From positions 248,001-312,000 of the forward strand of contig JAJECX010000003.1 in the NCBI GenBank assembly GCA_022821805.1: a DNA stretch of 64,000 nt, written 5' to 3'. The position numbers were made by a program, and so were the translations under genes. Source of the stretch: Anaerolineae bacterium (GTDB lineage: Bacteria > Chloroflexota > Anaerolineae > Aggregatilineales > Phototrophicaceae). Shown here in pieces: positions 36,561 to 44,350 of the stretch (its first letter is position 1; the number at the start of each line of letters is the position of its first letter). The notes below the pieces were generated by a model. That model did not search any database. It saw nothing but the letters and a program-made list of their open reading frames with translations, and was not told where the DNA came from.

Positions 36561-37487
36561 ATGAGCAATCTCTGGGAACGGGTCGAAAGGCTCATCGGCT
36601 CGGGCAATCTGGATCGGCTCGCGGAAAAAAAAGTAGGCGTAGTCGGTTTAGGATCGGGCGGCGGCTTCGTGGCGCTTAGCCTGGCGATGAGCGGCGTCAG
36701 CCAATTCGCGCTAATTGACAGCGACGAGCTGGAACGTGGCAATATCACCCGTCACGTCGCCGATCTGCGCTACGTCGGCGCTAATAAGGCGGCGGCGGTG
36801 GCGGACTTGATCAGGCAGCGGAATCCCGATGCGCAGATTGATGTGCGCGAAGGACTGATTGAAGACAACTGGAACTGCCTGGACGATTTGGATTTATTGG
36901 TGGTGGCGGTCGATAACGAGCAAGTGAAGTACGCCATTAACGAGCAGTGCCTCAAACGGCGCTTGCGCGCGTCCTATGCCGGCGTTTATGAGCGGGGCGA
37001 GGGGGGCGACCATGCGATCATCAAGCCCTTTGACGGACCTTGCTACGCCTGCTGGTCGGAGGCGACGCGGGAGGGCGTAAAGGTCTCCTTAGATCCGGGC
37101 GGGGATCTGGATTATGGCATGATTGGCGAAATGGGGACCTTGGACGCTGAACCTGGCTTGTGGGTCAACGTGACTAAAGTGGCTGGCATACAAGCGGATA
37201 TGATCATTAACGAACTGTTGCTTGGCACGAGCGCGCATGTCGAGATGCCGGGCAATACACTTTTGGTCACCAACACCTATATGGACATCATTGAAGGGCA
37301 GGAGAGCGAGCCGCACACCGGTTTGTGGATCGAAATTGAGCGCGACCCGGATTGTCTGGTCTGCGGCGAACGCCTGAAGCAGAGCCTCAGCTTGCTGGCG
37401 AAGGACGACAGCGAAGGCATCTCGCTGGATGACTTGGCCGCGTCCGGCTTGACGACCGATATAGTCTTCGAGGAAGAAGAGGGCTAG
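36561..37487 (+). CDS. ThiF/E1-like adenylating enzyme
   Basis: 308 residues, starting directly after the JAB stop with AGAGG upstream. The nucleotide-binding loop is VVGLGSGGG (27-35). Conserved activating residues are Asp53, Asn61 and Arg64 (LERGNITRH), Lys76 (GANKAAA) and Asp118 (VAVDN). Two CxxC pairs (CYAC 161-164, CLVC 265-268) form a probable zinc site. It should adenylate the C-terminus of a ubiquitin-like protein. No Cys lies between the pairs, where ThiF and E1 enzymes carry the thioester Cys, so transfer to the E2 may be direct or use another residue. The acidic tail ends in EEEEG. The stop overlaps the convergent gene by 4 bases. Confidence 0.88.
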   Translation: MSNLWERVERLIGSGNLDRLAEKKVGVVGLGSGGGFVALSLAMSGVSQFALIDSDELERGNITRHVADLRYVGANKAAAVADLIRQRNPDAQIDVREGLIEDNWNCLDDLDLLVVAVDNEQVKYAINEQCLKRRLRASYAGVYERGEGGDHAIIKPFDGPCYACWSEATREGVKVSLDPGGDLDYGMIGEMGTLDAEPGLWVNVTKVAGIQADMIINELLLGTSAHVEMPGNTLLVTNTYMDIIEGQESEPHTGLWIEIERDPDCLVCGERLKQSLSLLAKDDSEGISLDDLAASGLTTDIVFEEEEG

Positions 37488-38035
37488 CCTGCGTCAATCT
37501 CTTGTCGCCATTTCTGTAGAATCTCAACGAGCGTCTGGCGGTAAGACAGGCGCTTTTTCATGTCAAAGCGCGCTCGGAAAAGCAAGCGGTCCTCTTCGCC
37601 CGGCACGCGACCATCGTCATCGTAGTAGATGTTGAAGTTGTTCTGTATGGCAACGCGGTAGACGCCCGGGTCATAGACCGGCGCGCGATACGAAAGCTTT
37701 CGGATGCCCATGCTGAGCCTTAGCTCGCTATCGCGATAGTGCGCCCACACACCCAACAGGTTAAGCGTCTGATAGCCGTGGTAGCCTTTGCTGTGATACC
37801 AAACGACGACGCCTGACCAGGCTTGTCCGCGAACCGCTTTCGGTCCATAGCAAAGGATGTGTTTGAACTCGCCCTGCGTCAACTCGGCCAATGCGTCAAA
37901 GGCGTTGACCAGGTCGAGCGCGCGGTCGTGGAGCCTAGGCCTTTCCGCTTCTGGTTTGGCGCCGCCAAATGGACGTCGGCTGGCGATGTTTCTCAGAATG
38001 CTGTCGTAGCGCTGCTTCTTGTCTTCCGTGGACAT
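37484..38035 (-). CDS. Conserved hypothetical protein convergent with the E1-like gene
   Basis: 183 residues; no family recognised. The N-terminus is basic and probably flexible (to about 35). The remainder alternates strands and helices with many aromatics (ILCYGPKAVRGQAWSGVVVWYHSKGYHGYQTLNLLG, shown as one conserved-looking block at about 60-95, and NNFNIYYDDDGRVPGEEDRLLF). The C-terminus is a helix (QTLVEILQKWRQEID). No signal peptide or membrane segment. Its gene overlaps the end of the E1-like gene tail to tail; a functional link is possible but unproven. Confidence 0.6.
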   Translation of the reverse strand: MSTEDKKQRYDSILRNIASRRPFGGAKPEAERPRLHDRALDLVNAFDALAELTQGEFKHILCYGPKAVRGQAWSGVVVWYHSKGYHGYQTLNLLGVWAHYRDSELRLSMGIRKLSYRAPVYDPGVYRVAIQNNFNIYYDDDGRVPGEEDRLLFRARFDMKKRLSYRQTLVEILQKWRQEIDAG

Positions 38036-38068
38036 GGCGCTTCAGGCAATAGTCCGGATGCGCGGCAG

Positions 38069-38890
38069 CTAGCTAATGCCGAGGAAGTCAAAGACTGCGG
38101 CCCGAAACAGCTCGGGATGTTCCAGGTTTGGCAAGTGTCCGGCGTCCGGAATCAGCAGCTTGGCGGCTGCTGGCAGTTTATCGCGCATATAGTCGGCGGC
38201 CAGCTTGAGGTAGGGCAAGTCGTTTTGTCCGATGACGATCAGCGCCGGCATCGAGAGTTCGTGCAAGCGTTCCGCCGCCGGGCGCGCCATGGGCTTGCGG
38301 ACATGTTTGCCGATGCCTTTTAACTCATGTTCAGTGACCAAGCGAGCCATCGCGTAAGCCTTGCGACGAGCTCGGGAATCTACTTCATCGCTCGTTCGCC
38401 CGTCGCCGTCGAACCAAATCCGCATATCGAGCTCGGCGACGAGATCAATATCCCCGGCTTCGAAGGCGGCTTCAGATTGCGCGAAGAGCTCGTCGGGCCC
38501 GGGGGCTTCCAATTCCAAGCCGGCTGGATCGCTGCCGACGAGAATCAGCGCCTCTACATGGTCGGGATGCGTCAAGGCGTAATCGATTGACAAGCCACCG
38601 CCCATTGAGCATCCCATCAAGATGATTGGCTTCGGGATATCGAGTTCGGCCAGCAGCGTTTCCAAGTCATCGAGAAGGTTGAATTCGCCTTCCACCGGCA
38701 TGCTCTTGCCGTATCCTCGCATATCGAAACGCAGCGCCTGTTGACGCTGAGAGAAGGCCTCGAATTCCGTGTCCCACATGCGGCAGTCGGTGATACCGGC
38801 ATGAATCATGACAAAGGGCGTCCCTTGGCCTGAAAGCTCGTAATAGAGGCGGGCGCCATTGACTTCGGCAAAACCAGATATGACTTTCAT
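38069..38890 (-). CDS. Alpha/beta hydrolase
   Basis: 273 residues. The nucleophile elbow is GCSMGGG (about 92-98), the oxyanion region is MIHAGITDCRMWD, with the acid Asp in GQNDLPYLK and the His in DAGHLPNLEHPE. It resembles 3-oxoadipate enol-lactonases and related esterases. The substrate is not evident. It is 33 bases upstream of the 183-residue hypothetical gene in the same direction and may be cotranscribed with it. Confidence 0.88.
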   Translation of the reverse strand: MKVISGFAEVNGARLYYELSGQGTPFVMIHAGITDCRMWDTEFEAFSQRQQALRFDMRGYGKSMPVEGEFNLLDDLETLLAELDIPKPIILMGCSMGGGLSIDYALTHPDHVEALILVGSDPAGLELEAPGPDELFAQSEAAFEAGDIDLVAELDMRIWFDGDGRTSDEVDSRARRKAYAMARLVTEHELKGIGKHVRKPMARPAAERLHELSMPALIVIGQNDLPYLKLAADYMRDKLPAAAKLLIPDAGHLPNLEHPELFRAAVFDFLGIS

Positions 38891-38975
38891 TGGCGTAACC
38901 CGCCTTTATCAATGTAGGGCGAGACCATATAGCGGACGAGGATTCGATTTGCCATTTTTTTCGGAAGCGTGTCCC

Positions 38976-39980
38976 TCATTCCATCGCCACCTTCGCCAGT
39001 TCAACGCCATCGCGCAGCAGCAATTCGTAGGAATCGAAGCTGCTGTGCACATGCATGCCCACTCGTTCGTAGAGCGCCACTGCATTTGTCAGGCTGTCGC
39101 CATCCACCTCCAGGCAAACCGACTTGATTCCGCGATCCCAATAATCGGCGAAGCTGCGTCGTAGCATCGCCGATGCCAAGCCTCGCCGCCGATATGCTTT
39201 ACGTACGCCAACGGTGTCAATATAGCCGAGGCCGGGCCGGCGGAAGTGTTGGGTCATTGGCAGTACGCTGCCAGCAACGGCGCCGGTCGCTTCATCCATC
39301 GCCAGCATCACGCGATCGGTCTCGAAATAGGCACTGCCCTCGAGCCAATGTCGGAATCGCTCCAAATCGCGATCAAAACTCTGCTCGATATGACCGTAGT
39401 GATCGGAGAAGGCGTCGCGCACGAGATCAACCAGCAATGGCAGGTCTTCTTCATGACGGTAAGGTCGGAGGACAAAGCCGGGTGGCAAGTCGATCGGCGC
39501 CGGGCGTTCCTTCATGTCGATCCGCATCTCATGCCAGACGCGTTTCACCGTGAAGCCGGCCGCTCGCAGCGCATCCTCGTCTGCGCGATAGCCGTGGTAG
39601 GCGCCGCTCCACAGACTGACGCGCGCTTCCTGCGGGCAACGCGGAATCACTTGCATTCCCATGTCTTTCGCCCAGGCGAGCAGGTCCCCGCTTATGCCGC
39701 ATCGTTTGTCAGGATCCACTCCCCAGTTGAACCAGGGGCGCACTGGCGGGTCCTCAATCGCGAAGAAAACAGCGTAGCCAATCATGCGGCCGCTTCCGTT
39801 GACGATCCCGAGTGATGATTCACCGAGGCAAAATCCCGGTTCGGTCCACTCGGTAAGAAGATCCTGCGACTGAAATTGTTCGTCCGCGCCGGCGCAGGCC
39901 GCGCCAGCAGTGCTGATTTCCGCGCAGCGTTCAGCGTCGTCCATTTTCAGCGGGCGACAGGTGTAACCGCAATCGGGCAT
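38976..39980 (-). CDS. Two-domain GNAT acetyltransferase
   Basis: 334 residues. The N-terminal half is a degenerate GNAT domain (MIGYAVFFAIED as its central strands). The C-terminal half is intact, with GYIDTVGVRKAYRRRGLASAML as acetyl-CoA-binding segment and NAVALYERVGMHVHSS. Tandem GNAT proteins of this kind include mycothiol synthase-like enzymes, but no specific substrate motif is seen. It is transcribed away from the gene at 40171, and the symmetric promoter between them lies about 100 bases upstream of its ATG. Confidence 0.85.
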   Translation of the reverse strand: MPDCGYTCRPLKMDDAERCAEISTAGAACAGADEQFQSQDLLTEWTEPGFCLGESSLGIVNGSGRMIGYAVFFAIEDPPVRPWFNWGVDPDKRCGISGDLLAWAKDMGMQVIPRCPQEARVSLWSGAYHGYRADEDALRAAGFTVKRVWHEMRIDMKERPAPIDLPPGFVLRPYRHEEDLPLLVDLVRDAFSDHYGHIEQSFDRDLERFRHWLEGSAYFETDRVMLAMDEATGAVAGSVLPMTQHFRRPGLGYIDTVGVRKAYRRRGLASAMLRRSFADYWDRGIKSVCLEVDGDSLTNAVALYERVGMHVHSSFDSYELLLRDGVELAKVAME

Positions 39981-40081
39981 TCTCTCGATTCCTTCTTCGC
40001 GCTAGCTGCAAAGTGCTGCATGCCGCGATGATTGAGGCGGCAGGCGGCAATTCATATATGACAGCCATTCGGCAGTCGCGG

Positions 40082-40123
40082 ATTATAGAAAGAAAAAGTA
40101 TTGCTTAACAGCCTTTCTATAAT
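40082..40123. promoter_or_regulatory. Symmetric divergent promoter within an 11-base inverted repeat
   Basis: ATTATAGAAAG (40082-40092) and CTTTCTATAAT (40113-40123) form a perfect inverted repeat with a 20-base centre. Each arm contains a consensus TATAAT -10, one on each strand: plus at 40118-40123, minus at 40082-40087. They point to the genes at 40171 (plus) and 39980 (minus). -35 elements are weak. Confidence 0.6.
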
Positions 40124-40170
40124 GCTGTATGATGACGGCGTTTTGACCGGGCGCCGGGAGCATATCTTTC

Positions 40171-41289
40171 ATGGGCAAGACGACGAAGACTTTCACCTAT
40201 ATCATTGGAATTGTAATGACCATAGCCATGGTGGGCAGCTTGATTTTGCCGATGATTTCGAGCCAGGTTGGCGTTGGCGAAAGCTATCTGGAGACGCCGC
40301 AACCGACTCCTTTCCCCGAGCCGACGATGCCGCCTCCACCCGATACCGCGCTGATCGACTTTGACAGCCGTTATTTGCACCGGTCCGGTTTGTTCACCTT
40401 GGGCGCGCCCACTGGTTGGAGCCCATCTTCCGATAGCAGCACAGCCGATGAGCTGCGCGCCGGTTTGAACAATAGCGATGCGCAAAGCGTGGTGGAGTTT
40501 CGCATTGGCAAGAACCACGCGGGCATTGCGGATATGGAGGCGCTGAGCGCCTACCTGGACAATTCCTGGTTGGGCCATACTTGGAGCGGTTATACCGGTT
40601 GGGACGAGACCGGCCGCAAAATCATTGGCGATGACAAGGTGCAGATTGACTTTAGCGTTCGGCGGGGACGTTCTCATCTCATCGCTCGCCAGGAATCCTG
40701 GCTTCAAGACGGCGACATTTACAGCGCCCGCGTGGTCACCGCTGAAAACGCAGCGCAGGAGCTCAAGTTTTTGTTGCGGGGCTTAGCGGAAAGCGTCGAC
40801 CGGCTTGATGTCTACGCCGACGCGCCCTATGACTGGGATGCCTACTTCGACAATTTGGACAAGCACATGGTGCGCTATCCGTCCAATTGGGAAGTCACCG
40901 ACGCCGCCGCCGGGCTGCCGGCGACTATCGAAGGTGATTCCCTGGTTCTTGTTGTCAGTACGGTCGATGTTGCGCTTTCGAGCGAAGATGACGCGAAGGA
41001 TTGGGCTGAAAACTGGCGATCTGGCGTAGATGCGCTCGGCGCAGAAGCAGTCGACGTGGCCGGCGCAGCCGGATACCGTGTTTCGTACCGGCGAAAAACG
41101 CTCGACGGCGCCTTGGCAAGCGGCGCGATGGTCTTGCTGCACGGAACGGACAATCGACTTCACGTCGCCAATATTCGCATGGAGGACCTGGATGCGGACC
41201 TTCTGTCTGTGGACTCCGCCGAATATCCCTGGCTAGCGGTGCTGGACAGCTTCCGCCTCTTGCCTGAACTGGAAGTGAGCGTCAATTAG
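40171..41289 (+). CDS. Membrane-anchored exported protein with two PsbP/DUF1795-like repeats
   Basis: 372 residues. One N-terminal membrane segment (TYIIGIVMTIAMVGSLILPMI), then a Pro/Thr linker (ETPQPTPFPEPTMPPPPDT), then two related domains. Each begins with a line of the kind FTLGAPTGWSPS or HMVRYPSNWEVT and contains VEFRIG or LVLVVSTV, as in PsbP-like folds. The domains lie outside the membrane. Function unknown. Confidence 0.75.
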   Translation: MGKTTKTFTYIIGIVMTIAMVGSLILPMISSQVGVGESYLETPQPTPFPEPTMPPPPDTALIDFDSRYLHRSGLFTLGAPTGWSPSSDSSTADELRAGLNNSDAQSVVEFRIGKNHAGIADMEALSAYLDNSWLGHTWSGYTGWDETGRKIIGDDKVQIDFSVRRGRSHLIARQESWLQDGDIYSARVVTAENAAQELKFLLRGLAESVDRLDVYADAPYDWDAYFDNLDKHMVRYPSNWEVTDAAAGLPATIEGDSLVLVVSTVDVALSSEDDAKDWAENWRSGVDALGAEAVDVAGAAGYRVSYRRKTLDGALASGAMVLLHGTDNRLHVANIRMEDLDADLLSVDSAEYPWLAVLDSFRLLPELEVSVN

Positions 41290-41356
41290 ATTCGCAATTG
41301 CCCCGCTTGCCTTGGGCGAGACAGCAAATGGCTGGAAGGCGCTCCGGACTAATGTG

Positions 41357-42127
41357 ATGTCTCAACTGCGAGAAATTCGCCCCAATTTGTGGATTTGCGA
41401 GAGTTCGTCGTCCAAGATTCAAGTGCGCTCTGTGTTGGTGGTCGGCGAGAAGCGCGCGGTCGTTTGGGACACGCTAACGCAGCCGGCGGATGTAAGGGCG
41501 CTCGCCGCAGTGATCGAAGACAAGCCATACTATCTGATCTACAGCCACGCTGACTGGGATCACGTCTGGGGCACTGCCGGATTCGCTGACGGCCGACTAG
41601 GCCTCATCGGCCATGCAGAGTGCCGTCTCCGCTTTGGGGATGATGTTCCGCGCATCTTGCAGCGGATGAAGCTGGCGGAGTTGGGAAAATGGGAAAGCGT
41701 ACGTCTAGTCCCGCCGAACCTCACCTTTACATCGGCTCTGTCGCTTGATTTGGGCGGCATCACGCTGGAGCTGTATCACACTCCGGGCCACACTTTGGAC
41801 AGCATCGTCGGTTGGATTCCGGCTTGGGGCGTGTTGCTCGGCGGCGACGCGATTGAAACGCCATTGCCCGTCGTCAACCATGCCAAGCTTGTAGAAGATT
41901 GGCTGAAAGCATTGGAATCCTGGCAGCGGGTAGCGACGCTGTCGCGTTCGATCCCATCGCATGGCAGTCTGGAAGGGCGCGAGAGCCTCGATCAAACAGT
42001 CGCTTATCTCCGCGCGCTAGCCGGCGACCGGCAGTTCAATCTCCCGCGCAAGCTTGAAAACTTTTACCGCGAGACTCACCAGAAAAACTTGATTGTCGTC
42101 GACGGCGGACTCGACTTGAATGAATGA
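41357..42127 (+). CDS. Metallo-beta-lactamase-fold hydrolase
   Basis: 256 residues from ATG 41357; a TTG at 41312 is also in frame. Zinc-ligand motif SHADWDHVWG (HxDxDH form, His64, Asp66, Asp68, His69), then YHTPGHTLDSIVGW, GGDAIETPLP and a final PSHG. The usual first motif is HxHxDH; here the second His is Asp. This variant occurs in a subgroup of the family, but its substrate is not known to me. The stop overlaps mug by 8 bases, so the three genes to dut form an operon. Confidence 0.85.
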   Translation: MSQLREIRPNLWICESSSSKIQVRSVLVVGEKRAVVWDTLTQPADVRALAAVIEDKPYYLIYSHADWDHVWGTAGFADGRLGLIGHAECRLRFGDDVPRILQRMKLAELGKWESVRLVPPNLTFTSALSLDLGGITLELYHTPGHTLDSIVGWIPAWGVLLGGDAIETPLPVVNHAKLVEDWLKALESWQRVATLSRSIPSHGSLEGRESLDQTVAYLRALAGDRQFNLPRKLENFYRETHQKNLIVVDGGLDLNE

Positions 42128-42638
42128 CGTCTTGCCCGACTTGCTGGCGCAGGATCTAATTCTGGTCTTCTGCGGCACGGCCGCCAGCGAAGTTTCGGCG
42201 CGCGCCGGCGCCTATTATGCCAATTCAAGCAATGCCTTCTGGTCGACGCTGCATGCTATCGGCATTACGTCGCGCAATATGGATCCAAGAGAATTCCGAG
42301 ACTTGCTTGTACTGAAAATAGGATTAACCGATTTGGTCAAGCATGTATCGGGATCTGACAAGATCTTAAAGCCGGACGACTTTCAGCGGAAACGCTTGCT
42401 CGACAGCATAAACCGATATCAGCCGCAGATCGTCGCCTTCACGAGCAAGGCGGCTTGGCGAGGTTGGATGAGCATGTCAAATCGTGACGATGTATCCTAC
42501 GGATGGCAGGAAGAGACTCTAGATGAGACCAGATTCTTCGTGCTGCCATCGCCTTCAGGCGCTGCGCGCGGCTATTGGGATATTCACCCTTGGCGGGCGC
42601 TGGCGGATGAGTATTTCAGATGTTTGGCGGCGACCTGA
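42120..42638 (+). CDS. mug: G/U mismatch-specific DNA glycosylase (Mug family)
   Basis: 172 residues. Motif 1 FCGTAASEVSARAGAYYANSSNAFW corresponds to the GxNPG..S..... FAHP.NRFW block of Mug/TDG (shown here by its start and end; the Asn at the catalytic position is replaced by Ala-Ala). Motif 2 LPSPSGAAR corresponds to NPSGLSR. It should excise uracil or thymine opposite guanine. The change at motif 1 (GTAAS for GINPG) resembles that of some Mug-like enzymes with altered specificity. It overlaps the MBL gene and lies 9 bases before dut, giving an operon that limits uracil in DNA. Confidence 0.8.
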   Translation: MNDVLPDLLAQDLILVFCGTAASEVSARAGAYYANSSNAFWSTLHAIGITSRNMDPREFRDLLVLKIGLTDLVKHVSGSDKILKPDDFQRKRLLDSINRYQPQIVAFTSKAAWRGWMSMSNRDDVSYGWQEETLDETRFFVLPSPSGAARGYWDIHPWRALADEYFRCLAAT

Positions 42639-42647
42639 GAGCGCGAT

Positions 42648-43079
42648 ATGCGTGTCTTCCGCAACGACAAGCTGCGACAATTGGGCATCGAGTTTCGCGC
42701 GCCGCGCCCAGGTGATGCCGGCTATGATCTGTTTTCGGCTGAGAACTATTTTGTTGAGCCGAGGAAACGTGTACTGGTCGAATCTGGTCTACACCTCGAA
42801 ATCCCCAGCGGCTACGTCGGACTTGTGAAAGATCGTTCCAGCGTGGCGGCAGCCGGCTTGCATACGCTGGCGGGCGTCATTGACAGCGCATATCGCGGCG
42901 AATTGAAGATACTGATGGTCAATCTTGCTGACGAAGACATTCAGATTCGCGCCGGGCAAAAGATCGCGCAGCTGCTTGTAATACCGGTATACAGCGCGCC
43001 CGTGGAGATAGTGGATTTGCTTGATGCATTATCAAGCACTGAGCGCGGCGCTGGCGGCTTCGGATCGACGGGTGAATGA
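42648..43079 (+). CDS. dut: Deoxyuridine 5'-triphosphate nucleotidohydrolase
   Basis: 143 residues with the five dUTPase motifs: PGDAGYDLFS, DRSSVA, GVIDSAYRGELKI (catalytic Asp), AQLLVIP, and the C-terminal P-loop-like RGAGGFGSTG. The trimeric enzyme hydrolyses dUTP to dUMP, preventing uracil incorporation and supplying the thymidylate precursor. Final gene of the operon with MBL and mug. Convergent with the SDR gene 17 bases away. Confidence 0.97.
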   Translation: MRVFRNDKLRQLGIEFRAPRPGDAGYDLFSAENYFVEPRKRVLVESGLHLEIPSGYVGLVKDRSSVAAAGLHTLAGVIDSAYRGELKILMVNLADEDIQIRAGQKIAQLLVIPVYSAPVEIVDLLDALSSTERGAGGFGSTGE

Positions 43080-43096
43080 CGCCGCTTCCGATCAAT

Positions 43097-43810
43097 TCAA
43101 TCGCAGGCGTCCAGTAGCTGCGCGCGCCAAGAGCGCCCGTCATTGACAGCCAACACCTGTCCGGAAACGGATTTCGCGTGCTGAGAACAGAGGAATAGCG
43201 CCGCGTCGACTAGCTCAGCGTTATTTCCGTCTTGCGTCTTTGCCGTTATGCAGTTGACGCGGATCCCGTAGGGCGCCAATTCGCGCGCCGCCTGCCCGGT
43301 CATGCCGATTAGGCCCGCGCTTCCAGCGATATATCCGATGCCGGCGGGCAGAGACGATTCGTAAGCCTCGACCGCGGCCAGATTAACGATGCCGCCGCCG
43401 CCTTCATCAGCCATGACCCGCCCGACCAACTGCATGCAGAAGAAGGCGCCGGTGATATTGACATCGATTTGTCGGCGCCAATTCCACTCGTCGATGTGCA
43501 ACATGGGCTCGGCATGAAGAATGCTCGAGGCGTACACCAGGATGTCAATCTTGCCAAAGGCGTCTCGTGTCCGCTCAATTGCGTTGGCGACTTGAAATCG
43601 ATTGGAGACGTCCGCTTGCAGCGGCAGCGACGAACCGCCACGCGCGCGGATTATCTCCGCGACATCATCGGCGCGCTCGATATTGAGGTCGATGACCGAG
43701 ACAGATGCGCCATTGGCGGCTAGCGCTAGCGCAATCGCCCGTCCATTGCCGGCGCCCGCGCCCGTGACCAGCGCTGTTTTGCCTGCGAGATCAACTTCGA
43801 AATGCGACAC
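43097..43810 (-). CDS. SDR-family protein with degenerate active site
   Basis: 237 residues with an intact NAD(P)-binding start (VTGAGAGNGRAIALALA) and the DVSNR and VNITGAF strands. The catalytic Ser position reads NLAAVEAY rather than NxxS, and the YxxxK pair reads YIAGS, so Lys is replaced by Ser. The NNAG motif reads VYASS. It may bind dinucleotide without acting as an ordinary dehydrogenase. It is the third gene of a gatB-ssb-SDR set, 38 bases after ssb. Confidence 0.8.
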   Translation of the reverse strand: MSHFEVDLAGKTALVTGAGAGNGRAIALALAANGASVSVIDLNIERADDVAEIIRARGGSSLPLQADVSNRFQVANAIERTRDAFGKIDILVYASSILHAEPMLHIDEWNWRRQIDVNITGAFFCMQLVGRVMADEGGGGIVNLAAVEAYESSLPAGIGYIAGSAGLIGMTGQAARELAPYGIRVNCITAKTQDGNNAELVDAALFLCSQHAKSVSGQVLAVNDGRSWRAQLLDACD

Positions 43811-43848
43811 TATTTTTCGGCGAAGACCTGGAATGCGGATGAGCCGGA

Positions 43849-44325
43849 CTAAAAGGGAATGTCATCGATCGAGCCGGGCGAATCGGGATAATTCGATGCG
43901 CGGTCATCTTGCCGCTGGCTTTGCTGTCCGCCGCCGCGCTGTCCGCCACTTCTTTGACCGCCGCCACTCCAGCCGCCGCCTTGATCGCTGTCGCCGCGTC
44001 CACCGAGAAAACGCACCTCTCGCGCCGTCATATCCAGCGATGCCGCCGCCTCGCCATTATTGTTGATGTAGCCGCGCGCCGCTACATTGCCAATGACCAT
44101 AACTTGCCGCCCCCGCGAAAGATAGGTATTGCAGGTCTCGCCCAAGGCGCCCCATGCCGCGACGCGATACCAGGTAGTCCTCTCTCGCTGCTCATTGGAT
44201 TGCCGGTCGCGCCAGCGCTCCGTCACTGCCACACTGAAGTTGCAGACTGCTTGTCCGCTCTGCAAGTATCGGAGTTCGGGGTCACCGCCCAAGTTGCCCA
44301 CAACAATTGTCTGGTGCCAGGTCAT
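43849..44325 (-). CDS. ssb: Single-stranded DNA-binding protein
   Basis: 158 residues. OB fold at 1-108 (VVGNLGGDPELRYLQSGQAVCNFSVA, a segment ending in typical SSB form; TTWYRVAAWG; VMVIGNVAARGY), a Gly/Gln/Ser-rich linker, and the acidic tail ending SIDDIPF that binds partner proteins. It coats ssDNA during replication and repair. It is 25 bases downstream of gatB. Confidence 0.96.
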   Translation of the reverse strand: MTWHQTIVVGNLGGDPELRYLQSGQAVCNFSVAVTERWRDRQSNEQRERTTWYRVAAWGALGETCNTYLSRGRQVMVIGNVAARGYINNNGEAAASLDMTAREVRFLGGRGDSDQGGGWSGGGQRSGGQRGGGQQSQRQDDRASNYPDSPGSIDDIPF

Positions 44326-44350
44326 CTTGTATTTCTCCCAGAATTCTGGT

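Noticed and set aside
37484..38035. The 183-residue protein as the missing ubiquitin-like modifier
   Set aside because: Too long, no beta-grasp pattern and no Gly-Gly-type tail (ends DAG); its gene is also on the opposite strand.
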